This document shows, in pieces, positions 48,034 to 57,329 of a stretch of DNA of 64,000 nt. The stretch is from Pisolithus tinctorius. Lineage: Eukaryota > Basidiomycota > Agaricomycetes > Boletales > Pisolithaceae. Positions within the stretch are counted from its first letter, which is position 1, and each line of letters starts with the position of its first letter. The position numbers and the translations under genes were made by a program. The stretch is taken from contig JANFAH010000007.1 of assembly GCA_024663395.1 (NCBI GenBank), positions 434,001 through 498,000 on the forward strand, in the 5' to 3' direction. The notes beneath the pieces are model-generated. The model was not told the origin of the DNA. It was given only the letters and a program-made list of their open reading frames with translations, and made no database searches.

Positions 48034-50229
48034 AACACACACCCGACAACGCCACCCCTTACGCCTATTCCCTCCACCTCGACCCGCCCTTTCCAACAGA
48101 TCTCCTGCGATCTGGTCACCGACCTACCCTTGTCAAATGGTTATGATTCCCTTTTGGTCGTGGTAGACCATGGGCTTACAAAGGGGGTAATCTTAACACC
48201 GACCAAGAAAACTGCCTCTGCTGCTGATATTGCAGCGTTGTTTTTCAAGAAAGTCTACTCCCGCTTCGGGTTGTATGACAAAATCATATCAGATCGAGGC
48301 CCTCAGTTCGCCTCCGCCTTTGCTAAAGAACTCGCATCCCTTTTGGGATACTCTCTTGCCCTGTCAATGGCTTATCACCCACAAACTGACAGGGAAACCG
48401 AACGCGTAAACCAAGAAGTGGAGACCTATCTCTGCATATTTTGCCAAAACGACCCCACCTCGTGGGTGAACAACCTACCAATGGCCGAGTTCGCGCACAA
48501 CCATCGCCCACACTCCATCACTCATCAATCTCCATTCTACCTCATGTATGGATATGAACCGAAACCCCTTCCGTCCCTAATTGCGGAAACCCACCTTCCC
48601 GCCACTGAGTCTAGACTCGAGGAACTCCAAAAAGCTAGAGAAGAAGCCCTTGCGGCCCATGATCTAGCCAGAAAAACTATGAAAGACCGCTCGTCACGAC
48701 CCTTCACCCTGTTCCAGAAGGGTGATAAAGTTTGGCTAGAAGCATGCAATTTGAAATGCTCCTATGAAAATAGGAAGCTTGCACCCAAACGAGAAGGACC
48801 CTTCACTATTGCCGATGTCCTGTCTCCCATTACGTATCGCCTCACAATTCCCTCACGATGGAAGATTCATAACGTCTTCCATGCTTCTCTCCTATCGCCC
48901 TATCGCGAAAATGACGTTCACGGACTGAACTTCCCGGCTCCACCACCTGATCTAGTCAACGAGGAAGAAGAATACGAAGTTGAGGCGATAGTCGGCCATA
49001 AAAGGTCTGGCCGCAGACACGCCTTCTTAATCAAATGGAAAGGCTACCCTTCATCTGAAAACTCGTGGCAGAAAGAGGCCCACCTTGAACATGCAGATGA
49101 TACGCTCTCTGCATATAAGAAACGCTTCCCAAGAGACTTCCCCCCTCAGAAACAACCCACTCGACGTTCCACCCGTACTGTCAGAAACATCTCTCTTGAA
49201 ATGCCTCCTTGCTGCTACACCTACCCCCGTGAACCCTCTCACCGTCACACTCTGTTTGCTCGTCGGCAACGACAGCCCGCTAGTGATCAGATGATTGCTT
49301 CGTATCGACTCTTCATCGCTGACCCTGCCGTCATCGGCACTGTTTACCACGAAGTGGACGAAGACTCCCCACTAGACCTCATGTATCACGCTACTATCCA
49401 AGCCCTTCGGCTTGAGGAACTTTCTCATTATGTCAACCGCCAGAACCCCCTTCTGTCCCCTGCCTGTACCATCCTGAATGAAATCACTGTCCAACAGGTT
49501 CCCCTCTTGCTTAGACTTTTTGATGTCCTTGGAGGCGCGGACCTCATCTACAATGTTCGTCAGTACCCTACGTTGATCGCCCCTCCTCCTCCTGGGTCTA
49601 GAAGACCCTCGACTGCAACCTCCCCTCCGGTTTCCTCTGCGTCGTCCTCCCCTCTGGCGTCGTCGCCGTCATCGTCCTCCCACTCTTCCCACTCTCTCCA
49701 AAGAGCCGATAGACCTCGTGCCTGCTGCTTGTCAGGCCCTAATCCTCAACCTTGCGAGTCTCACAGTTCGCCGTCTGAAGTAGACCCTGAGACTGCCTTT
49801 GGCATCTCCCGTGCAGAACTCAACTACACGTTAAACATTGTCGAAACCCTTGCACAGTTGCCGCCAACCCCTGTGCTGAACGCTATGACAGAGTTCGATA
49901 GACCTCTTACTCCATCCAATCCATGCTATCGTCAAGCATGTTACATCTGTTGCCATCTTGGCCATATCCACGTCAACTGTGGACTGTATGAATGTCCCCT
50001 TTGTCATGCCACTCATCCCGGGCATACTCAGGCCCAATGCCCTTCTATTCGCCCTCATTGTCCTTTACAGGACAGAATAGCTACCCCCGCCCTGGTAGAT
50101 GATCGTACTCTCGTGGGGAGCGAGGATAATGACTTATACGACAATGATTTTGACTTTGATGACTCCACCATCAGCAATATGACTGGAGAGCCTTATGGAG
50201 AGTAGTTGAAGTCGGGGACTTCAATGCTT

Positions 50230-50239
50230 AGAAAGGGGG
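50230..50239 (+). promoter_or_regulatory. Polypurine tract of chromovirus 1
   Basis: AGAAAGGGGG just before the 3' LTR, the expected primer for plus-strand synthesis. Confidence 0.8.
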
Positions 50240-50242
50240 TAA

Positions 50243-50693
50243 TGTTACGTTTCACCCCTAACTTTTCCTCTTTACTGTACGGTTGCCTTGCTTTTGATCT
50301 GTTGGACTTAGTTTCCTTTTAGAGCCATCTTCTCTCTGATCCGACAGCTCTCTATTCCCACCACTAGCATTACTAGCTCATTACATGCTTAGGACATGTG
50401 TTGTTGTTGTTCAACCAATGGCATAGTTACCTCAGGTGCATGAGGACACCTCATGGTCCTCTTTCTGTAGTATTTAGACTGCTGGCTCAAGCCCTGGAAA
50501 CCCAGACTTGAGCTGCTCAATTATACGCAGTGTTCTCAGAACTTCGCCCTCAGTGTCCCTCACAAGGACCACTCTTACCGGCGTTGCCCTAAATCCTCTG
50601 TCGTTTACAGAGGTTACTGCAGCCGTTGCTCAGTAGAAACCTTAGTCTGCGATTCGAGCTCTCCCTACGTCTTGACTTCAGTCGAGCATAACA
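50243..50693 (+). repeat. 3' LTR of chromovirus 1
   Basis: 451 bp, same length as the 5' LTR, with only scattered differences, most of them C/T or G/A at CpG positions. Confidence 0.95.
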
Positions 50694-50957
50694 CAAAGGA
50701 TTCTATTGCAAATTTTCAATATTATGGTCATGGTGAGTTGCTGCAGGAGGTTCAGGAAAGTATCCATGCAGCAAGTGCTTTGGAGGTCATGCTCATTGCA
50801 GCTGTCATGACTGTGCATTTATCCTAAGTCCTCACTTACTCTGCACCCTTCTCTGCCAGTCATTCACTCATTCCACACCAACTCCACCCATCCTCTGTCA
50901 GTTACAAACCTTCTCCACTCTGACTGCTGTCAGACTTGTACTGGTCTACCATTGGAC
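50694..50957 (+). pseudogene. CpG-depleted Helitron-like relic, right part
   Basis: Continues the frame broken at 42410 (GKTP ... KDSIANFQYYGHGEL, then ALEVMLIAA), which matches the order known for DUF6570-like proteins. It then runs into a family A LTR. Confidence 0.42.
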
Positions 50958-51810
50958 TGTATCAAGTATGGGTTTACCCTTGGGAGACTGGGCTTCAAGA
51001 CTGGGTGACAGGGGCTAGTACAGGTGGCCAGAGTCAAGGTTGGGAGACAGGGGTTAAGTCCAGTTGGACTGGAGTTAAGGCCAGAGGTCAGGGGTTCAGT
51101 CTGGAGGACTGGACTTAAGGCTGGGAGTGCAGGAACAAGACTGGTAGTGTGGGAAACTGACCAGTCTTGGGGTGCACACAGGGGGAAGCCAGTCCAGGGT
51201 TGGATCTACCTCCATTGGTCTCAGCTTATGTGCTGTACCCTTATGCAAGCTGGGGAGAGGTCCAGGACAGAGGCTGGGGATAGCTTAAGGCTTGGCCTTA
51301 GCTATAGAGTAGTCTCAAGGGGTAATATGGAGTTGAGGGTAATACTAAGTTGATATTCTGACTGCTGTACTATGAAGTATGTACATGGGTTAAATACATG
51401 AGGCCAGTCTGGGATAATGAACATGAAGCTGGACTTGTGAATAAGCTATTAGTGAGAGGATTAGCAAGGTGTACAGCCATGGAGGCTGTGCTGAGACTAA
51501 TAGTTAAAGTCCAGGTGACTGGCATAACCAGAGTCAGACACAGGTTTGTACAGTAAGCAAAAGTCAGATGAGAGGACTAGACTAAATATAGTACAAACAA
51601 AGGAAAACAGACTGGAGTTATGTCCGGGTGACCTGGACATGGACCTGGGAGGACCAGGGTGGAGCAGCACAAGGCTGGGAGGCCAGAATGGACTGGAGAT
51701 AGGGGTAAAAGACCAGACTTAAGTTATTTAGACTGGGGTTGGGTTTCCTAGGGCCAGAGCTGGGTTTTGTAGGCTGGACTAGGACTGGAGTTGACTGGAG
51801 TTAGGGGCTA
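50958..51810 (-). repeat. LTR family A, reverse, cut by chromovirus 2
   Basis: Starts with TGTATCAAGTATGGG and follows the family A LTR until GGGGCTA at 51810, where chromovirus 2 begins. The missing end should lie to the right of the window. CpG is much reduced relative to the copy at 44761. Confidence 0.85.
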
Positions 51811-52846
51811 TGTCATAGTCATGTCTTGACCCTGGCTGGGCTCAGCCTCGCACTCACTCAGTCTGGCCTCAGCCTCGCCAGTTGCTTATCCCCAGATGTC
51901 CTAGCACAGTGAACACTGCTTTGCAGTGTGTGTCACTTCAGTTAAGTCCTGCTGTCAAGTATGGGATGTCCGGGTTGAGACTGGACTGGAGACCAAGGGG
52001 TCGGGATCAGGAGAGGAGTCAAGGGTACAGGTAGTTGGACTGATTGGACTTAGCGACTGTGGTGACAGTGCTATTCCTTTGCATGGGTCTCAGTCTGAGT
52101 CCGAGGCCAAGACAGGGTTATCAGAGGTAACTTAGTTGATTTCAGACTGAGGTCTACAGGCTGAGTATCTACGAGCTTATATACTAGAGTAGCTATAGTA
52201 CAGAGACCAGTAATGCCGGTCTCGCAAGGATTGCTAAGATGATTGGTAAGACAAGGATTACTAATGTATGACTAAGGTAATGGAGACTGGGACAGAGTGG
52301 ACTGGGGACAAGACTGGGCAGGAACTAACCAAAGTGACAGACACTGCAAAGCAGTGTCTACCGCGCTAGGACATCTGGGGATAGAGGACAGGCGAGGCCG
52401 AGGCCAGATTGAGTGAGTGCGAGGCTGAGTCCAGCCAGGGTCGAGACATGGCTATGACACCTGCCTGGCCTTGTCCCCAGTCTGCCCTGTCCTAGTCTCT
52501 GCTACCTTAGTCATACATTACTAATCCTTGTCTTACCAATCATCTTAGCAATCTTTGCAAGACCAGCATTACTGGTCTCTGTACTATAGTTGTCTCTAGT
52601 ATATAAACTTGTAGACACTCAGCCTGTACCCCTCAGTCTGAAATCAACTAAGTTACCCTGATAATCCCATCTCAGCTTCGGACTTGGACTGAGACCCATG
52701 CAAGGGAATAGTGCTGTATCCTCAGTCACTAAGTCCAATCAGTCCACCCATCTGTACCTTTGTCTCCCCTCTTGATCCTGACTCTTTGGCCTCATGCCCA
52801 CTTTGGTCTCTGGTCCAGCCTCAACCCGGACATCCCAAACTTGACA
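51811..52846 (+). repeat. 5' LTR of chromovirus 2 (family B), interrupted
   Basis: TGTCATAGTC...AACTTGACA; 524 bp once the inner insertion is removed, the same size as the solo copy at 47506. TATATAA at 52600-52606 lies about 30 bp before AGTCTGAAAT at 52635. Confidence 0.9.
51953..52459 (-). mobile_element. Solo LTR, family B, reverse, inside another family B LTR
   Basis: 507 bp, TGTCAAGTATGGG...GCTATGACA, with target duplication CCTGC (51948-51952, 52460-52464). An LTR nested in an LTR of its own family. Confidence 0.93.
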
Positions 52847-52848
52847 GT

Positions 52849-52858
52849 ATTTCAGACT
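52849..52858 (+). promoter_or_regulatory. Self-priming primer-binding site of chromovirus 2
   Basis: ATTTCAGACT, two bases after the LTR, pairs over 10 nt with AGTCTGAAAT at 52635-52644, about 30 bp after a TATA box in the LTR. Confidence 0.65.
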
Positions 52859-52884
52859 TGCCACTTGTGTGGGTCTAACTTATC

Positions 52885-55182
52885 ATGGCAACCAAGACTT
52901 GTTTCCAACCTCCCTGTGGCCACTCTGCCACCAACCCTGACTCTGCCTCAGCCAGTGGGGCTCGCTGCGAGACAGCACTAGCTGCCTTGGGCACCACTAG
53001 GTGCTCACCAGATCCTGGCAGTCCTTTCAGGGGCTTTTCACCCCACACATCCAATACCCCCTGTCATATCCATGACTCTCGGACTCGGTCCCAGTCCAGT
53101 CCGGACCCCTAGCCCCTATCTCTGGTCAAGTCCAGTCCTAGTCTGACCTAGGAAACCCAACTCTGGTCCTGAATAACCCAACTCTGGCCCAAATAACTTA
53201 AGTCCGGTGTTTTACCCCTATCTCCAGTCCACTTTGGCCTCCTGGCCTTGCACTGCTCCACCCCAGTACTCCCAGGTCTATGTCCGGGTGACCCGGACAT
53301 AACTCCGGTCTGTTTCCCTTTGTTTATACTATATTTAGTCTAGCCCATTCATCTGACTTTGCTTACTGTACAATCCTGTGTCCGACCCTAGTTATGCCGG
53401 TCACCTGGACTTTAGCTATTAGCCTTGGCACAGCCACTATGGCTGTCCTCCTCTTGCTAATCATCTTTCTAATAGCTTATCAACAAGTCCGGCTTCATGT
53501 TCATTACTCTGGACCAGCCTCATGTATTTAACCCCTGTACATACTTTGTAGCACCCTCAGTCAGAATATCAATTAAGTATTACCCTCAACTCCTGTACTA
53601 CACCCCGAGACTACTCTATAGCTAAGGCTGAGCCTTAAGCTATCCCCGGCCCCTGTCCCAGACCTCTCCCTGGCTTGCATAAGGGTACAGCACATAAGCT
53701 GAGACCAAGGGAGGTAGATCCAACCCCAGACCAGCTTACCCCCTGTGCGCACCCCAGGACCGGTCAGTTTCCCATGCTACTGGTCTTGTTCCCACACTCC
53801 TGGCCTTAAGTCCGGTACTCCGGACTTAGCCCCTGACCTCCGGCCTTAACTCCAGTCCCACCGGACTTGGCCCCTGTCTCCCGGCCTTGATTCTGGCCAC
53901 TTGGACTTAGCCCCTGTCACCCAGTCTTGAAGCCCAGTCACCTGAGGGTAAACCCATACTTGACACCCCCACACCACGTCGTCCCACTGCCCCCATCCCT
54001 GAGAATGACCCTGGCAATGATGGGCCAGGTGACGATGATGACAATAACCCTGATGATGATGACCCCAGCAATGATCCCAATGATAATGGTCCCAGTGATG
54101 ACAATCCAGATGAGAATGATCCGGAGGATGAACCAGACTTCCCAGATCCAGACACCAAGCCTGCCATTATGGTCCTGGACAACCTCACAGTGGCCATCAA
54201 ACTGTTGGCTTGCAACACCCACACTAGTCCTGAATCCTCAAGCAGGACCAAGCTGCATGAGCCCAATACCTTTGATGGTACCAACCCCAAGAAGCTTTGT
54301 GCTTTCTTCATCCAGTGTGAGCTTAACTTCCAAGACTGGCCTTGGGCTTTCCAGACCAACTGCACCAAGGTCATCTTCACCCAGTCTTACCTCAAGGGCA
54401 TGGCTCTTGAATGGTTCGAGCTGGACTTGCTTGGACTTGACAACCCTGATGACCAGCCTCTCTGGATGGACTCCTGGAGAGAGTTCATCCTAGAATTACA
54501 AACCACCTTTGGCCCCCATGATCTGGTCACTGACACTGAGAGTCAGCTTGACCACTTACATATGAAAGATAGTCAGTGCATCAACAAGTACATAGTTGAC
54601 TTTAATTGGCTTGCTTCACAAGTCTGAGGCTACAGAGATGGTGCACTGTGCCATCATTTCTATTCCAGGCTCCCAGACCAGATCAAGGACGAAGTCTGTC
54701 AAGTTGGCAAACCCTGGACTCTACACAAGCTCTGCCACCTTGCCCAGGAGATAGATGCATGCTATTGGGAGTGCAAGGAAGAAATCCAATGGGCAGGTAA
54801 GCATCAGAGCTCCTCCACTAATAACAACAAGTCCAGTGGCTCTGGCAGCAACAATCAGCCCAAGACCAGTCAAGAGAAAGCAAAGACCGGCAGCAACAAT
54901 AACTCCAGATCTTCCCCCAAGCCAGCTTCATTGAAGCTGGGCAACAATAATAGCAGCAACTTGTCTAAGCCTGAGCCTAACAAACTCAGCAAAGATGGGA
55001 AGCTCACCCCAGAAGAACACAAGTGTCACATTGAGGGCAACCTCTGCATGTTCTGTGGAGGCCCTGGCCACTTTGCTGAGAAGTGCCCCAAGAAGACCAC
55101 AAAGGCCAAGGCTTGCACTGTGGCTACCACCAAGGCCGCACTGGCCTCGGGCTCAGGTTCTACCCCTGAGACAAAAAAATAG
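52885..55182 (+). pseudogene. gag: Gag of chromovirus 2
   Basis: Starts at ATG 52885, is interrupted by a solo LTR (53062-53965) and stays in frame across it. An Asp/Asn/Pro-rich acidic stretch is followed by the Gag fold (FDGTNPKKL, TQSYLKGMALEWFE, TTFGPHD) and a zinc knuckle CMFCGGPGHFAEKCP. One premature TGA lies at 54625-54627. The frame ends ACAAAAAAATAG at 55182, the frameshift site. It is homologous to gag of chromovirus 3 along its length. Confidence 0.85.
53062..53965 (+). mobile_element. Solo LTR, family A, in gag of chromovirus 2
   Basis: 904 bp, TGTCATATCC...ATACTTGACA, with target duplication CCCCC (53057-53061, 53966-53970). Same length as the copy at 44761. Confidence 0.93.
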
Positions 55183-55236
55183 GTAGCAGCTCCTGGGACT
55201 CCACACAATCTGGGAGCTGTGTTGACTCTGGTTGTG
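55173..55236 (+). promoter_or_regulatory. -1 frameshift signal of chromovirus 2
   Basis: Slippery A-AAA-AAA at 55173-55179 is followed at once by the gag stop TAG. Six nt further a 9-bp stem (55186-55194 with 55212-55220) forms, and loop bases 55204-55210 pair with 55230-55236 to make an H-type pseudoknot. The layout matches chromovirus 3 with compensating base changes. Confidence 0.75.
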
Positions 55237-55374
55237 CAAACTTGGGGGCTTGTCTCAATGCGTCCACTCTTCCCAGTCTGAATTTGATTAGAAAACCAAG
55301 AATTACATCAGCTTTGTACTTTAGTGGACTCCAGCTCCACTCATTGTTTTATAGATAATCACTTTGCTAATCAA

Positions 55375-55861
55375 TGTCATATACCAAGAAACCCTCGGTT
55401 CGGTCTTAGGTTCTGAACACCGGGTCAATACCGAACACCAAGGCAAGGTCTGTTTTCTTACTGTACTTTTCTAGTTAGTCTTTGTACTGCCCTCACTTGT
55501 GCCGAGGCAGTGTCTGTCTTCGGCTCTCTGATCCCTGCCTTCTTGTTTAACCTTTAGTTAGTTCCTTACACAGCTATTTAGTTCCTCACTGGTAACACCG
55601 GCCTTCAGGTTGCCAGTCTTCGGTATATATACTCTACGTATGTTGTACTTAGTCCCTCAGTCTGAATATCAACTTAGTTCACCCCAAGCCTCCAAGCTTA
55701 AGCCTGAGTTGACTCTTGGCTTTCGCTCCTGATCCCCCTTGGCTTTCTCTGACTTCAACCCGGCTTGCGCAAGGGTCTAGCGCACGAGCTAAGACCAAGG
55801 GTTGTTGCCCCCGGCGCTCGGCCTTCGGCCTTCGACCCCCGTCCCAGTCACGGACTTAACA
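55375..55861 (+). repeat. 5' LTR of chromovirus 3
   Basis: 487 bp, TGTCATATACC...GACTTAACA. TATATATA at 55624-55631 and the predicted transcript start AGTCTGAATAT at 55659. Confidence 0.95.
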
Positions 55862-55863
55862 GT

Positions 55864-55874
55864 ATATTCAGACT
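55864..55874 (+). promoter_or_regulatory. Self-priming primer-binding site of chromovirus 3
   Basis: ATATTCAGACT, two bases past the LTR, is perfectly complementary over 11 nt to AGTCTGAATAT at 55659-55669, which lies about 30 bp after the TATA box. Confidence 0.78.
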
Positions 55875-55901
55875 TCCACTTGTGCAAGTCACTCACCACC
55901 C

Positions 55902-57272
55902 ATGACCAGAACTCGCACCCAAGCTCGAGCAGACCGCACTTTAGAATCCACCTCTGCCTCGAGACCAACCCAACCCGAAACCTCAGACGACCTTCGCTGC
56001 CAGTCGGCCCTCAGTTCCCTCGCCAGTCACCGCCGGACTTCTGCGGTCGTGCAGCAGTTCCAAGGATTCTCAGCCCATCATTCCAGTACTGCACTGGCTT
56101 CCAACGATCGAGGTACACCAACACCAGCCGGTCATCGACCTCCCGCTCCCTTTGGTAACCCCGGAGGTGATGGTGACGACGACCCAGACAACTCTGACCA
56201 TCACTCCAGTGATGACGACAATGATAACAACGATGATCCTTTCAGGCCTAATCCCGAGGAAGGTGAACACAAGGAAACTGAAGGAAACCTACAGCTAAGG
56301 GTCTTAGACAGCCTTGCCAGGGCTGTACAGTCCCTCGCCTGGTCTTCCCACCGAGACACCGAAGGAAGCTCAGGATCAGCCAAGGTCCGAGAGCTGGACA
56401 CCTTCGATGGCACCAACCCAAAGAAGCTCCGACAGTTCCTCGTCCAGTGCGAGTTAACTTTCCAGAACAAACCCCGAACCTTCCACGATGAGCGCCGAAA
56501 GGTAACCTTCACTCAATCCTACCTCAAGGGAATGGCACTCGAATGGTTCGAGCCAGACCTTCTTCTCACCGGCAAACCTGAGGACCCACCCCTGTGGATG
56601 GACAGCTGGCATGAGTTTGTCATCGAACTCCAGTCGACCTTCGGTCCCCATGACCCGGTAGCAGAAGCCGAGAGCCAGCTCGACCACCTAACTATGAAAG
56701 AAACCCACCGCATCAATAAATACATGGTCAAGTTCAATAGGCTAGCTACCCAGGTCCAGGGATACGGCGACGGGGCTCTCCGCCACTTCTTCTATGCCAG
56801 TCTCCCCGACCGAATCAAAGACGAGATAAGCCGGGTAGGCAAACCCTGCACCCTTGAAGACCTTCGCCATCTAGCTCAGGACATAGACGCCCGCTACTGG
56901 GAACGATGCAAGGAGGTCCAACACCAGAACTGGTCTTCCGGTAACCAGAACTCGTCAAAGACCGGCAACAGAGACTCAAACACCAACAAAGGGAAAACCT
57001 CGGCATCCAACGCCTCCCAGTCCCCTGCTACACCAAAGACTGGCAGTACCAACGCCGGGTCTTCAAAGCCCGAAACAGCCAGCAACAAACTCGGCAAGGA
57101 CGGAAAGTTAACGGCTGCTGAGCGAAAGCGACGTTTCGACCTAAAGCTCTGCATGTTCTGTGGAGGGGATGGTCATGTAGCCAAGGAATGCCCAAAGAAG
57201 GTGGCCAAAGCTAGAGCAGCTGCGGCAGCTCCGGAAGCCACACCGGAGGCCTCCACTGAGGCAAAAAAATAG
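55902..57272 (+). CDS. gag: Gag of chromovirus 3
   Basis: An intact 456-residue frame from ATG 55902. The N-terminal third is of low complexity, with an Asp/Asn/Ser-rich acidic run near residues 86-115. The Gag capsid fold follows (FDGTNPKKLRQFLVQCELTF, TQSYLKGMALEWFE, TFGPHDPVAEAESQL, HFFYASLPDRIKDEI). A Ser/Asn/Thr-rich linker leads to one CCHC knuckle, CMFCGGDGHVAKECP, near residue 425. The frame ends GCAAAAAAATAG, where the ribosome is predicted to slip back one base into pol. No premature stop is present, so Gag could still be made. Confidence 0.93.
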   Translation: MTRTRTQARADRTLESTSASRPTQPETSDDLRCQSALSSLASHRRTSAVVQQFQGFSAHHSSTALASNDRGTPTPAGHRPPAPFGNPGGDGDDDPDNSDHHSSDDDNDNNDDPFRPNPEEGEHKETEGNLQLRVLDSLARAVQSLAWSSHRDTEGSSGSAKVRELDTFDGTNPKKLRQFLVQCELTFQNKPRTFHDERRKVTFTQSYLKGMALEWFEPDLLLTGKPEDPPLWMDSWHEFVIELQSTFGPHDPVAEAESQLDHLTMKETHRINKYMVKFNRLATQVQGYGDGALRHFFYASLPDRIKDEISRVGKPCTLEDLRHLAQDIDARYWERCKEVQHQNWSSGNQNSSKTGNRDSNTNKGKTSASNASQSPATPKTGSTNAGSSKPETASNKLGKDGKLTAAERKRRFDLKLCMFCGGDGHVAKECPKKVAKARAAAAAPEATPEASTEAKK

Positions 57273-57329
57273 TCAGCAGTCCTCAGAACCTCGCACACCC
57301 CGAGGACTGCGTTGACTCCAGTGGTGTGC
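57263..57329 (+). promoter_or_regulatory. -1 frameshift signal with pseudoknot, chromovirus 3
   Basis: Slippery A-AAA-AAA (57263-57269) directly before the gag stop TAG, a spacer of 6 nt, stem 1 GCAGTCCTC/GAGGACTGC (57276-57284 with 57302-57310, nine perfect pairs), and stem 2 GCACACC/GGTGTGC (57293-57299 with 57323-57329, seven perfect pairs). Pol is in the -1 frame. This is a standard H-type pseudoknot frameshift arrangement. Confidence 0.85.

Larger units (their letters stand above)
44057..50205 (+). pseudogene. pol: Pol of chromovirus 1 (PR-RT-RH-IN-chromodomain plus extension), several stops
   Basis: One reading frame can be followed through all enzymatic domains if two inserted LTRs are skipped. 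Protease has ALVDSGAE; reverse transcriptase has the catalytic YMDDLLIFS block near 46278 and [12 protein letters not shown]; RNase H has TTDASKYATGG; integrase has the zinc block with GHPGV and CATCQQN and the D-D-E core (VVVDH, SDRGPQF, YHPQTDRETERVN). A chromodomain (YEVEAIVGHK...FLIKWKGYP) lies near 48980-49110. Stops occur at about 44657, 46112, 46574, 47072 and 47405, all TGA at places where arginine CGA is expected in most cases; there is no frameshift. Beyond the chromodomain about 335 extra residues follow, Ser-rich with Cys/His knuckle-like pairs (CYICCHLGHIHVNC, CPLCHATHPGH), ending with an acidic tail at 50205. Confidence 0.92.
42411..50693 (+). mobile_element. Chromovirus 1: full-length Ty3/gypsy element
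   Basis: Two LTRs of equal length (451 bp) and near-identical sequence bound gag and pol; the 5-bp duplication CAAAG flanks the whole (42406-42410 and 50694-50698). Order: 5' LTR, primer site, gag, protease, reverse transcriptase, RNase H, integrase, chromodomain, a long C-terminal extension, polypurine tract, 3' LTR. Two solo LTRs have landed in pol. Without them the element is about 7.3 kb. It split the Helitron-like relic. Confidence 0.95.

Noticed and set aside
54169..54493. Alternative frames opposite or beside gag of chromovirus 2
   Set aside because: Only the frame with the Gag capsid blocks and zinc knuckle is homologous to chromovirus 3.
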